From positions 1 through 62,685 of the forward strand of contig CBFHNR010000015.1 in assembly GCA_965657215.1 (NCBI GenBank): a stretch of DNA of 62,685 nt. The letters run 5' to 3'. This document shows positions 27,179 through 35,778 of the stretch, piece after piece (the stretch's first letter is position 1; each line of letters starts with the position of its first letter). Source of the DNA: JAHEJA01 sp965657215. Lineage in GTDB: Bacteria > Pseudomonadota > Alphaproteobacteria > Rhodobacterales > Rhodobacteraceae. A program made the position numbers and the translations under genes. The notes under the pieces are model-generated. The model was not told the DNA's origin, searched no databases, and worked only from the letters and a program-made list of their open reading frames with translations.

Positions 27179-27196
27179 GGCGCACCAAGGTGCGCC
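27179..27196 (+). other. GC inverted repeat after metK
   Basis: GGCGCACC-AA-GGTGCGCC, followed by CACTCTTTTG. Possible terminator for metK, though the T-tract is weak. Confidence 0.4.
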
Positions 27197-27211
27197 ACTC
27201 TTTTGCCTCGT

Positions 27212-27236
27212 ATTTCATCTTTGATAAAATACTCAA
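27212..27236 (-). repeat. copy 2 of a recurring short intergenic motif
   Basis: On the minus strand: GAGTATTTT, ATC, then AAAGATGAA. It lies between metK and trmB, just past the hairpin, as copy 1 lies just past a hairpin after fabB. Confidence 0.45.
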
Positions 27237-27283
27237 AATAACGCCCCATTGATCAGGTCGACGAAACAGGCTAATGGGGCGCC

Positions 27284-27576
27284 ATGACACAAGATAAGCA
27301 TCCCACAGGCGCCCCTTGGCGCAATTTTTACGGCCGTTTCAAGGGCAAAACCCTTAGGAAAAACCAGTTAGAGCATTTAGAGACGGATCTGGATTCACTT
27401 TCGCCGGGGCCCGTGTCTTGGGAGGAAAATCCAGATCGTGACCCTCTGGATGTTGAGGGATTGTTCGGAGACAAACCCCTTTGGCTTGAGATTGGTTTTG
27501 GGGGCGGTGAACATTTGGTTCATCAGGCGCAAACCTATCCAGATGTTGGCATCATCGGATGTGAGCCATTTGTGAA
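27284..27576 (+). CDS. trmB: tRNA (guanine-N7)-methyltransferase, 5' part only
   Basis: The first 97 residues are present. They include the SAM-binding EIGFGGGEHLVHQA stretch typical of TrmB. Then the assembly gap begins, so the remaining roughly 130 residues are missing. TrmB forms m7G46 in tRNAs. The place after metK matches other Rhodobacteraceae. The open frame across the gap is an artefact: the sequence after the gap is an unrelated protein. Confidence 0.88.
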
Positions 27577-27675
27577 NNNNNNNNNNNNNNNNNNNNNNNN
27601 NNNNNNNNNNNNNNNNNNNNNNNNNNNNNNNNNNNNNNNNNNNNNNNNNNNNNNNNNNNNNNNNNNNNNNNNNNN
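27577..27675. other. assembly gap (run of N)
   Basis: 99 Ns by my count. The missing piece must hold the 3' part of trmB and the 5' part of the metallopeptidase gene. True size is unknown. The flanks share no visible overlap. Confidence 0.98.
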
Positions 27676-28627
27676 GACAACACGCTGGAATGATGTGGTC
27701 TTGCATGAAATGCTTCATACTCTGGGGGTTGGCTCGCTTTGGGCGCATATGGGGTTGGTTCAAAATATTGGCACAACCGCGGATCCCGATTATCGATACA
27801 CGGGCCAAAATGGGAAGTTCGAATATGAGCATGAGTTCGCAGGTGTCTATGCGAATGACGCCAATTCTGCTGTCGGTGTTCCCGTAGAAAGTCACTCTGG
27901 ATCCTCAGGAACAGATGGCTCCCATTGGGACGAAGTGCTCTTTGATGGCGAGCTGATGACAGGGTATCTAGATGGTAACAATTACATCTCGAACATGACC
28001 ATCGCATCTATTCAAGACCTTGGATATACAACTGTGTATGCCCCAAGCTGTTTTTGCAAGGGCACGTTGATCGAGACGGATCAAGGGTATAAGCTGATTG
28101 AAGCCCTCCAATCGGGGGATCTAATTTGGACCTTGGATCGAGGATATCAGCCAATTCGCTTGATAACTCTGTCTACTTATTCAGTGCCACATATGAATTC
28201 GCATGAGCGCCATAGGCCCATTCGCATCAAGCCAGGTGCCCTCGGGCAAGAGTGCGGCTTTCCTCCTCTTTACCTATCCCCACAACACCGCATTTATGTG
28301 GCGGGACAAACGGTGATAGAGCGCATTGGTGAAGTCTCAGCCCTTCTCCCCATAAAAGATTCCACTGATTTGGCCGGGATCCGTCGGATTTTGCCCAAGG
28401 AAGAGGTTCACTATTTCCACCTGGTGTTGCCGCATCATAACATCATTCGGGCTAATGGTGTCTTGTGTGAATCATATTTGGCTGCGTCAATGATGCCTGC
28501 GCGCAAATGCTTGAAAGGTCCGCTGGCCGTGAAAATCATGCGAAAATTGCGACAATCAAAGCATGAGATAAATGGTTTGATGGTCCAAGATCCCTTTTTG
28601 GAGGCCTCGATCGCAATCATGCCATAG
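27676..28627 (+). CDS. M8-like metallopeptidase fused to a Hint domain, 3' part
   Basis: The 316 visible residues start just before a zinc motif HEMLHTLG (HExxHxxG), followed by a later His in SHWDE and a Met-turn-like GELMTGYL, as in leishmanolysin (M8)-like metzincins. Then a Hint-type domain begins at CFCKGTLIETDQGYKLIEAL with LSPQHRI downstream, the Cys and His expected for Hedgehog/intein-like autoprocessing modules common in secreted roseobacter proteins. The N terminus, with any secretion domain, is in the gap. Whether the Hint domain is active cannot be told. Confidence 0.78.
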
Positions 28628-28680
28628 ACGCCCCCTTTTGGTTGCGCTATCACAGGCGCAAACAAAAAAGGAAACGAATA

Positions 28681-30027
28681 ATGTCCTCACATGGTGCGCC
28701 AATTCCGATGATTTCACACAAATGTGGTCCCCTAAGTGGCGAAGCGCATGTGCCTGGGGATAAATCAATCTCGCATCGGTCTTTGATTTTAGGCGCGCTA
28801 AGTGTTGGCCGCACTGAAGTCTTTGGTTTGCTTGAGGGACAAGATGTCTTGGATACCGCAAAAGCGATGCGTGCTTTTGGGGCCACTGTTGAACAGCACG
28901 GTATAGGACATTGGACCATCGATGGCGTCGGAGTTGGTGGATTTAGCGAACCTGACAATGTCATTGATTGCGGAAACTCTGGAACAGGCGTGCGCTTGAT
29001 TATGGGCTGCATGGCGACCTCTGCGATCACGGCCACTTTCACAGGGGACGCAAGCCTGAATAGTCGCCCGATGGCGCGTGTGACGGATCCAATTTCTCTC
29101 TTCGGAGCCCAATCATTTGGTCGCCAAGGCGGACGCCTTCCAATGACGATTGTGGGGGCTGATATGCCTGTCCCTGTGACATACACGGTTCCCGTTCCTT
29201 CAGCTCAGGTCAAATCAGCCGTGCTCTTGGCTGGATTGAATGCACCAGGGAAAACTGTGGTCATCGAACAAGAAGCCACACGCGATCATACAGAGCGCAT
29301 GTTGCAAGGGTTCGGCGCTGAGCTCACGGTTGAGGTCACACCAGAGGGACGCGTCATCACACTGACGGGACAACCTGAGCTAAAGGCTCAGACGATTACA
29401 GTCCCACGCGATCCAAGCTCCGCTGCGTTTCCTGTCTGTGCGGCTTTGGTTGCCGAAGGCTCTGATGTGTTGGTGCCCAATATTGGCCTAAACCCAACGC
29501 GCTCTGGCCTCTTTATAACGCTCCAAGAAATGGGCGCGGATTTGGTTTTTGAAAACGAACGCGAAGAGGGCGGTGAGCCTGTTGCCGATCTTCGCGCGAA
29601 ATATTCGCCAAACATGAAAGGCATCGACGTGCCCCCAGAACGGGCCGCAAGCATGATTGATGAATATCCTGTCCTCTCTGTCGTAGCGTCCTTTGCCAAA
29701 GGGGACACCGTGATGCGCGGTGTCAAAGAGCTTCGTGTCAAAGAAAGCGATCGCATTGATGCAATGGCCAAAGGACTTCGCGCCAATGGCGTTGACGTTG
29801 AAGAAGGGGATGATTGGTGGATCGTAAAAGGTCGGGGCATGGGCAATGTCGCCGGTGGCGGCACATGTGAAACGTTCTTAGATCACCGAATTGCGATGTC
29901 CTTTATGGTGATGGGCATGGGGACAAATGCGCCTGTTCGCGTGAATGACGGGGGTCCAATTGCGACATCCTTCCCGATTTTCGAAACGCTCATGTCGTCT
30001 CTTGGGGCAAAAGTTGAACGTGCGTAA
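28681..30027 (+). CDS. aroA: 3-phosphoshikimate 1-carboxyvinyltransferase
   Basis: From the ATG with AAAGGAAA upstream, 448 residues. The PEP-site motif GDKSISHRSL near residue 20, NSGTGVRL near 100 and DEYPVLSV in the second half mark EPSP synthase. It joins PEP and shikimate-3-phosphate in aromatic amino acid synthesis. The motif NCGNSGT-type region here reads DCGNSGTG with Gly at the position that in class II enzymes influences glyphosate sensitivity. I did not classify it further. It starts the aroA-cmk-rpsA run. Confidence 0.94.
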   Translation: MSSHGAPIPMISHKCGPLSGEAHVPGDKSISHRSLILGALSVGRTEVFGLLEGQDVLDTAKAMRAFGATVEQHGIGHWTIDGVGVGGFSEPDNVIDCGNSGTGVRLIMGCMATSAITATFTGDASLNSRPMARVTDPISLFGAQSFGRQGGRLPMTIVGADMPVPVTYTVPVPSAQVKSAVLLAGLNAPGKTVVIEQEATRDHTERMLQGFGAELTVEVTPEGRVITLTGQPELKAQTITVPRDPSSAAFPVCAALVAEGSDVLVPNIGLNPTRSGLFITLQEMGADLVFENEREEGGEPVADLRAKYSPNMKGIDVPPERAASMIDEYPVLSVVASFAKGDTVMRGVKELRVKESDRIDAMAKGLRANGVDVEEGDDWWIVKGRGMGNVAGGGTCETFLDHRIAMSFMVMGMGTNAPVRVNDGGPIATSFPIFETLMSSLGAKVERA

Positions 30028-30057
30028 TTGAATGCACAAGAACACGAAAGGGACGCC

Positions 30058-30849
30058 ATGAGCTTTATAGTCGCAATCGATGGTCCGGCTGCCGCAGGAA
30101 AAGGAACCATCTCCAAAGCAGTCGCGTCGACATTTGGATTTGCCCATCTTGATACAGGATTGCTCTATCGTGCTGTGGGCGTAAAGGTTTTGGATGGGGT
30201 CGATCCGATCCATGCCGCTCAAACCCTTGATCCAAGCGACCTTCATCACCAAAATCTTCGCACTGCAAAAATTGCGCAGGCCGCAAGCAAAGTCGCAGCT
30301 CTTCCAGAGGTCCGCTCCGCCCTCATAGATTTCCAACGCAAGTTTGCTTCTCAAGAGGGCGGCGCTGTTTTGGATGGACGCGANNNNNNNNNNNNNNNNN
30401 NNNNNNNNNNNNNNNNNNNNNNNNNNNNNNNNNNNNNNNNNNNNNNNNNNNNNNNNNNNNNNNNNNNNNNNNNNNNNNNNNNNGAGGTCCGCTCCGCCCT
30501 CATAGATTTCCAACGCAAGTTTGCTTCTCAAGAGGGCGGCGCTGTTTTGGATGGACGCGACATTGGAACCGTGATCTGCCCCGCTGCAGATGTGAAGCTC
30601 TTTATCACAGCATCCCCGCAGGTCCGCGCTCAACGCCGATTTGATGAACTGACATCAAAGGGGGCAGAAACTACCTTGGAAACGGTCCTAAAAGACGTCA
30701 TCGAACGCGATACGCGCGACGCGAGCCGCAAGGATGCGCCAATGATTGCCGCATCAGATGCAACAACAATTGACACCTCTGATCTGAGCATTGAGGCTGC
30801 GATTGAGGCCTCGATCACGGCGATAAAAAACAAATTCCAATCTACATAA
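30058..30849 (+). CDS. cmk: cytidylate kinase, interrupted by an assembly artefact
   Basis: The start MSFIVAIDGPAAAGKGT holds the P-loop. The gene runs into a 100-base N gap whose two sides carry the same 77 bases (30307-30383 and 30484-30560). Removing the gap and one copy gives a continuous, in-frame protein of about 204 residues, normal for Cmk. The duplicate is therefore unmerged contig ends rather than biology. Cmk phosphorylates CMP and dCMP. GAAAGGGA precedes the start; it sits between aroA and rpsA as in many bacteria. Confidence 0.9.
   Translation: MSFIVAIDGPAAAGKGTISKAVASTFGFAHLDTGLLYRAVGVKVLDGVDPIHAAQTLDPSDLHHQNLRTAKIAQAASKVAALPEVRSALIDFQRKFASQEGGAVLDGRXXXXXXXXXXXXXXXXXXXXXXXXXXXXXXXXXXEVRSALIDFQRKFASQEGGAVLDGRDIGTVICPAADVKLFITASPQVRAQRRFDELTSKGAETTLETVLKDVIERDTRDASRKDAPMIAASDATTIDTSDLSIEAAIEASITAIKNKFQST
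30307..30383 (+). repeat. 77-base contig-end duplicate, copy 1
   Basis: Identical to 30484-30560 on the other side of the N run. This is expected when two contigs that overlap were joined with a gap. Confidence 0.95.
30384..30483. other. assembly gap (100 N)
   Basis: The gap is bounded by identical 77-base ends. The real gap length is probably negative, meaning an overlap. Confidence 0.98.
30484..30560 (+). repeat. 77-base contig-end duplicate, copy 2
   Basis: Same sequence as 30307-30383. It should be merged with it. Confidence 0.95.
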
Positions 30850-31143
30850 CTTAAGCTTTGTAAAAATACTCAACGAACCCTGTTCGGCATTTGACGAACA
30901 GGAATTGACCTGTGCATCCGAAGGATGCTCAATTTTATGAAATCGCCCTTGATATATTGGTACAATCGGGGTAAGCGAGCAGCGTTGACGTAAAAGATTT
31001 ATCTTCAACATCAGATCGAGCAGCGGGGTAGCAGAACACTGCCCCTCTTTTTGGTGTTGAATACGTTGACCAATGAAACCCAAGACCGGTGGAGACAACC
31101 GCCCGGCCAGAATAAAATGTTAGTAAAGGAAACTGAGTACCAA
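30850..31143 (+). promoter_or_regulatory. rpsA: rpsA leader region with several hairpins
   Basis: This 294-base leader holds three candidate hairpins: CCTGTTCG/CGAACAGG (30879-30902), GCATCC-GAA-GGATGC (30914-30928), and GGGG-TAG-CAG-AACA-CTG-CCCC (31025-31045) followed by TCTTTTT. The last looks like an intrinsic terminator inside the leader and could be an attenuator. S1 is known to repress its own synthesis in E. coli, but no motif here proves this mechanism. Confidence 0.45.
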
Positions 31144-32823
31144 ATGGCTCAAATGACATCTATGGCAGAATTCGAAGCTCTGCTGAATGAAAGCTTCGAA
31201 ATGGACACTCCCGAAGAGGGATCTGTTGTTAAAGGCAAAGTTATCGCAATTGAAGCGGGACAAGCCATCATCGACGTAGGCTACAAAATGGAAGGCCGCG
31301 TTGATCTAAAAGAATTCTCAAATCCTGGTGAAGCTCCTGACGTCTCCGTTGGCGACGAAGTCGAAGTCTTCCTACGGGCTGCAGAAAACGCGCGTGGCGA
31401 AGCTGTTATTTCTCGTGAAATGGCGCGTCGCGAAGAAGCGTGGGATCGTCTTGAAAAAGCATATGCAGATGATGCACGTGTTGACGGTGCGATCTTTGGT
31501 CGTGTTAAAGGCGGCTTCACAGTTGACCTTGGCGGCGCAGTTGCGTTCTTGCCTGGTTCACAGGTTGACGTTCGCCCAGTTCGTGATGCCGGCGCATTGA
31601 TGAACATGAAACAGCCGTTCCAGATTTTGAAAATGGACCGTCGTCGTGGAAACATCGTTGTTTCACGTCGTGCAATCCTTGAAGAATCACGCGCAGAACA
31701 GCGCGCAGAAGTTATCGGCAACTTGACCGAAGGCATGGACGTCGAAGGTGTTGTGAAAAACATCACTGAATACGGTGCATTCGTTGATCTTGGCGGCGTT
31801 GACGGCCTCTTGCACGTCACAGACATGGCATGGCGCCGTGTGAACCACCCATCTGAGATCCTGACAATTGGCGAAACTGTCAAAGTTCAAGTGATCAAGA
31901 TCAACAAAGAAACACATCGTATTTCTTTGGGCATGAAGCAATTGCAAGAAGATCCATGGGATATTGTTGCTGCGAAATACCCACTTGAATCTGTGCACAA
32001 AGGTGTTGTCACAAACATCACAGATTACGGCGCATTTGTTGAGCTAGAAGCTGGTGTTGAAGGTCTTGTCCACGTGTCAGAAATGTCATGGACCAAGAAA
32101 AACGTACACCCAGGTAAAATCGTTTCTACAAGCCAAGAAGTTGACGTCATGGTCTTGGAAATCGACGGAACCAAGCGTCGCGTTTCTTTGGGTCTGAAAC
32201 AGACACAGCGCAACCCATGGGAAGTCTTTGCAGAGTCACATCCTGAAGGTACCGAAGTTGAAGGTGAAGTTAAGAACATCACTGAATTCGGTCTCTTCAT
32301 CGGTCTCGAAGGCGAAATCGACGGCATGGTTCACTTGTCAGACATTTCTTGGGACGAACGTGGCGAAGACGCGATCCAAAACTTCCGCAAAAGCGATGTT
32401 GTTAAAGCCGTCGTCTCCGAAGTTGATATCGAAAAAGAGCGTATCTCTCTTTCCATCAAAGCTTTGGGTGGTGACAAATTCGCAGAAGCAACTGGCAGCG
32501 TGAAGCGCGGCTCGATCATCACGGTTGAGGTCACATCTGTTGAAGATGGTGGCATCGAAGTTGAATACGAAGGCATGAAGTCATTCATCCGTCGTTCAGA
32601 CTTGTCTCGTGATCGTGCAGAGCAGCGTCCAGAGCGCTTTAATGCTGGTGACAAAATCGACGTTCGTGTCACGAATGTTGACAGCAAAACACGTAAACTT
32701 GGTCTTTCAATCAAGGCGCGTGAAATTGCTGAAGAAAAAGAAGCAGTTGAACAGTATGGTTCTTCTGACTCAGGCGCATCCTTGGGTGATATCCTTGGTG
32801 CTGCGCTTAAGGGCGACGAATAA
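31144..32823 (+). CDS. rpsA: 30S ribosomal protein S1
   Basis: 559 residues from the preferred ATG (MAQMTSMAEFEALL). Six S1 OB-fold repeats are seen, recognisable by their ITEYGAFV/ITDYGAFV/ITEFGLFI motifs in repeats 3-5. S1 binds mRNA near the start site and is needed for translation initiation. An AAAGGAAA site lies about 10 bases upstream. In-frame ATGs further up would put the leader hairpins inside the gene. Codon use is strongly biased to abundant tRNAs, as expected for a highly expressed gene. Confidence 0.95.
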   Translation: MAQMTSMAEFEALLNESFEMDTPEEGSVVKGKVIAIEAGQAIIDVGYKMEGRVDLKEFSNPGEAPDVSVGDEVEVFLRAAENARGEAVISREMARREEAWDRLEKAYADDARVDGAIFGRVKGGFTVDLGGAVAFLPGSQVDVRPVRDAGALMNMKQPFQILKMDRRRGNIVVSRRAILEESRAEQRAEVIGNLTEGMDVEGVVKNITEYGAFVDLGGVDGLLHVTDMAWRRVNHPSEILTIGETVKVQVIKINKETHRISLGMKQLQEDPWDIVAAKYPLESVHKGVVTNITDYGAFVELEAGVEGLVHVSEMSWTKKNVHPGKIVSTSQEVDVMVLEIDGTKRRVSLGLKQTQRNPWEVFAESHPEGTEVEGEVKNITEFGLFIGLEGEIDGMVHLSDISWDERGEDAIQNFRKSDVVKAVVSEVDIEKERISLSIKALGGDKFAEATGSVKRGSIITVEVTSVEDGGIEVEYEGMKSFIRRSDLSRDRAEQRPERFNAGDKIDVRVTNVDSKTRKLGLSIKAREIAEEKEAVEQYGSSDSGASLGDILGAALKGDE

Positions 32824-32846
32824 TCCACCCTTTCAAATGATCAAAG

Positions 32847-32877
32847 AAACCCTCGGTGCTATCACCGGGGGTTTTTT
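32847..32877 (+). terminator. rho-independent terminator after rpsA
   Basis: AAACCCTCGGTG paired with CACCGGGGGTTT (one G-T pair), loop CTAT, then six Ts. Confidence 0.92.
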
Positions 32878-33076
32878 ATCGATTCGCTCAGGACCCAAGA
32901 AGGGCAACATTTTTTAGGGTTCACTCAAAATTCCAACGAATTTTCCCTAAGATCATTGCCAGAAAGCAGCAAAACACCATAAAGTTGCTAGATTTTCATA
33001 TAAAGATGTTCCCAATTGCGTGTGTTCACTTATAGTCAGTGAAAACAACGCCTTATTTTCCGGGGAGCTTTAGTCG

Positions 33077-33361
33077 ATGATCCGTTCTGAGCTTATTCAA
33101 ATTATTGCAGATGAAAATCCTCACCTTTATCAGCGTGACGTTGAGCGTATTGTAAATACAATTTTCGACGAAATAACACATGCGATGGCCAATGGGGACC
33201 GTGTCGAGTTACGCGGATTTGGAGCCTTTTCTGTGAAAAAGCGCGATGCACGTATCGGCCGCAATCCGCGTACTGGTGAATCTGTCTCAGTTGACGCCAA
33301 GGCGGTTCCATTCTTTAAGACGGGCAAACTCTTAAGAGATCGTCTGAACGGAAAGGCCTAA
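33077..33361 (+). CDS. ihfB: integration host factor beta subunit
   Basis: The 94-residue protein has the HU/IHF fold with GRNPRTGE in the DNA-intercalating arm (NPRTG with the conserved Pro). With IhfA it bends DNA at specific sites in recombination, replication and transcription. A CGGGGAG site lies before the start. It is about 250 bases after rpsA, its usual neighbour. Confidence 0.94.
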   Translation: MIRSELIQIIADENPHLYQRDVERIVNTIFDEITHAMANGDRVELRGFGAFSVKKRDARIGRNPRTGESVSVDAKAVPFFKTGKLLRDRLNGKA

Positions 33362-33366
33362 GTTTT

Positions 33367-33717
33367 ATGCGGTATATTCGCTATGTGTTCCTAGCCAGCT
33401 TGGCTATTGTTTTGGTTGTTGTCGCTTTGGCAAACCGCACCATGACAGAATTATCAGTTTTCCCAACGGAATTGGCTAATTTCATTGGTCTGCAATGGTC
33501 TGTTCAATTGCCTGTCTTCGTTGTGTTTTTCGGGGGTACAATCTTTGGCGTTTTGGTTGGGTTCGTTTGGGAATGGCTACGTGAATACAAGCACCGCGCC
33601 GAGGTCACGCGTAAGTCTCGCGAACTTCGTCGTGCAGAGCGTGAATTAGAAAAGCTGAAGGGTGAGAAATACGCGGGCCAAGATGATGTTTTGGCACTGC
33701 TGGATGATGCTGTTTAA
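33367..33717 (+). CDS. LapA-domain (DUF1049) membrane protein
   Basis: The 116-residue protein has two N-terminal transmembrane helices (about residues 5-22 and 45-68) and a charged coiled-coil tail rich in Arg, Glu and Lys. It matches LapA/YciS proteins, which in E. coli act with LapB in lipopolysaccharide assembly control. Here it sits between ihfB and trpF, five bases after ihfB, and its stop overlaps the trpF start (TAATG). Confidence 0.85.
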   Translation: MRYIRYVFLASLAIVLVVVALANRTMTELSVFPTELANFIGLQWSVQLPVFVVFFGGTIFGVLVGFVWEWLREYKHRAEVTRKSRELRRAERELEKLKGEKYAGQDDVLALLDDAV

Positions 33718-34361
33718 TGTCCTCTGACGTTGCGGTCAAAGTCTGTGGTTTGACATCAGCCGCGGCCATGGAAGACGCGGCAAATGCAGGGGCGCGCTAC
33801 GCGGGCCTCGTGTTTTTTGAAAAATCCCCACGGAATGTCTCCATTGAACAAGCCCGTGAAATCGCTTTGGCAGCTCCGATTGGTTTGGCTAAAGTCGCCT
33901 TAACCGTTGATGCGAGTGACGATTTTCTACAGACAATGTTAGACAAAGTCGCAATTGATATTATTCAGTTGCATGGCAAGGAAACGCCTGAACGCGTGCG
34001 TGAGGTGAAGGCGAAATTTGGCCTTCCTGTGATGAAAGCGGTTGGCGTTGCAGACAAAGACGACCTTTTCAAACTAGATATGTTTTCTGAGGTGGCCGAT
34101 CAAATTCTCGTCGATGCCAAAGCCCCCAAGGGCGCTGACCTACCGGGTGGCAATGGTTTGTCCTTTGATTGGACCCTGATCCAAGGACGCCGTTGGAGCA
34201 CCCCTTGGATGCTTGCGGGTGGCCTGACGCCAGAGACGGTGCGCAGAGCGGTTGAGATGACGGGGGCCCGTCAATTGGATGTCTCCTCTGGTGTTGAAAC
34301 AGCCCCGGGGATCAAAGACGCCCAAAAAATGCAGGCCTTTGTCCAAGCGGCACAAGGCTAA
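33717..34361 (+). CDS. trpF: phosphoribosylanthranilate isomerase
   Basis: The 214-residue TIM barrel has VKVCGLT at the start with the catalytic Cys, IIQLHGKE in the middle, and LDVSSGVETAPGIKD at the C-terminal phosphate site. It converts PRA to CdRP in tryptophan synthesis. Its start overlaps the upstream stop by one base, and trpB follows after about 80 bases. Confidence 0.95.
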   Translation: MSSDVAVKVCGLTSAAAMEDAANAGARYAGLVFFEKSPRNVSIEQAREIALAAPIGLAKVALTVDASDDFLQTMLDKVAIDIIQLHGKETPERVREVKAKFGLPVMKAVGVADKDDLFKLDMFSEVADQILVDAKAPKGADLPGGNGLSFDWTLIQGRRWSTPWMLAGGLTPETVRRAVEMTGARQLDVSSGVETAPGIKDAQKMQAFVQAAQG

Positions 34362-34442
34362 CATCATTTTCCTGAGCCTGCGCCCTTTACCCTTGGGGGT
34401 AAGACCGCTACATCTTGCCAAAGGCTTTTTGGGAGGTTCGCA

Positions 34443-35690
34443 ATGGCGAATGATTTATTCAACAGTTTCATGACAGGTCCTGATGAAAAGGGGCGGTTTG
34501 GTGACTTTGGTGGACGCTTTGTGTCCGAGACTTTGATGCCATTGATCCTTGAACTTGAGGAGCAATATGAACACGCAAAAACGGATGATGCCTTTTGGGC
34601 GGAAATGCAGGATTTGTGGACCAACTATGTCGGACGTCCCAGCCCATTGTATTTTGCTGAGCGCTTAACGGATCATTTAGGTGGGGCAAAAATTTATCTT
34701 AAGCGGGATGAATTAAACCACACGGGCGCGCACAAGATTAACAATGTTTTGGGCCAAATTATCCTCGCGCGTCGCATGGGCAAAACCCGTATTATCGCGG
34801 AAACGGGTGCTGGTCAGCATGGCGTTGCCACCGCCACAGTTTGCGCAAAATTCGGTTTGAAATGTGTTGTCTACATGGGTGCGCATGACGTCGAACGCCA
34901 AGCGCCTAATGTGTTCCGCATGCGCCTTTTAGGGGCTGAGGTCGTTCCAGTAACCTCGGGTCGTGGAACGCTTAAGGATGCGATGAATGACGCCTTGCGT
35001 GATTGGGTGACGAATGTGCGCGATACCTTCTATTGTATCGGAACAGTCGCAGGCCCGCATCCTTATCCCGCTATGGTCCGTGATTTCCAAGCGATCATCG
35101 GCAAAGAGGCCAAAGAGCAAATGTTGGCTGCTGAAGGCCGTTTGCCCGACACATTGATCGCGGCTATCGGCGGTGGATCAAATGCAATGGGGTTGTTTTT
35201 CCCATTCTTGGACGACAAAGAGGTCAATATCATCGGCGTCGAAGCAGGTGGTAAAGGCGTTACTCAAAAGATGGAGCATTGCGCATCTTTGACGGGGGGA
35301 CGTCCCGGCGTGCTTCATGGGAACCGCACATATTTGTTGCAAGATGACGATGGACAGATCCTAGAAGGGTTCTCTATTTCAGCTGGATTGGATTACCCTG
35401 GTATTGGTCCAGAGCATGCGTGGTTACATGAAATTGGACGCGCGCAATATGTGGCGATCACTGACAAAGAGGCGCTCGAAGCGTTCCAGCTATCGTGTTC
35501 CACCGAAGGCATTATCCCGGCTCTTGAGCCGTCCCATGCCTTGGCACATGTGATGAAAATTGCCCCCGAGCTTCCGAAGGATCACATCATTTGTATGAAT
35601 ATGTGTGGTCGTGGAGATAAGGATATCTTTACAGTGGCCCGCCACCTCGGATTTGACATGACCGGTCCAGAGGGACGCAGCGTCGAATAA
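34443..35690 (+). CDS. trpB: tryptophan synthase beta chain
   Basis: The 415-residue PLP enzyme has its Schiff-base Lys in LNHTGAHKINN and the glycine loop GGGSNAMG. It condenses indole and serine. GGGAGG precedes the start. trpA is not in this window. Confidence 0.96.
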   Translation: MANDLFNSFMTGPDEKGRFGDFGGRFVSETLMPLILELEEQYEHAKTDDAFWAEMQDLWTNYVGRPSPLYFAERLTDHLGGAKIYLKRDELNHTGAHKINNVLGQIILARRMGKTRIIAETGAGQHGVATATVCAKFGLKCVVYMGAHDVERQAPNVFRMRLLGAEVVPVTSGRGTLKDAMNDALRDWVTNVRDTFYCIGTVAGPHPYPAMVRDFQAIIGKEAKEQMLAAEGRLPDTLIAAIGGGSNAMGLFFPFLDDKEVNIIGVEAGGKGVTQKMEHCASLTGGRPGVLHGNRTYLLQDDDGQILEGFSISAGLDYPGIGPEHAWLHEIGRAQYVAITDKEALEAFQLSCSTEGIIPALEPSHALAHVMKIAPELPKDHIICMNMCGRGDKDIFTVARHLGFDMTGPEGRSVE

Positions 35691-35745
35691 TTGCCCTCAG
35701 CAGGGCAAGCCTGCGGCGCGGATATTTAGAAAAAGAAGAAGGGAA

Positions 35746-35778
35746 GGGCGGGAGATTTAGATCCCGCCCGATTTTGTT
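35746..35778 (+). terminator. terminator between converging trpB and valS
   Basis: An 8-bp stem GGGCGGGA/TCCCGCCC with an 8-base loop, followed by GATTTTGTT. On the other strand it lies right after valS, so it may serve both genes. Confidence 0.75.

Noticed and set aside
30307..30560. True tandem duplication in cmk
   Set aside because: The two 77-base copies touch the N run on each side, the pattern of unmerged contig ends.
31281..31883. 200-codon minus-strand frame inside rpsA
   Set aside because: Serine/arginine/threonine-rich translation of the opposite strand, caused by the biased codon use of rpsA.
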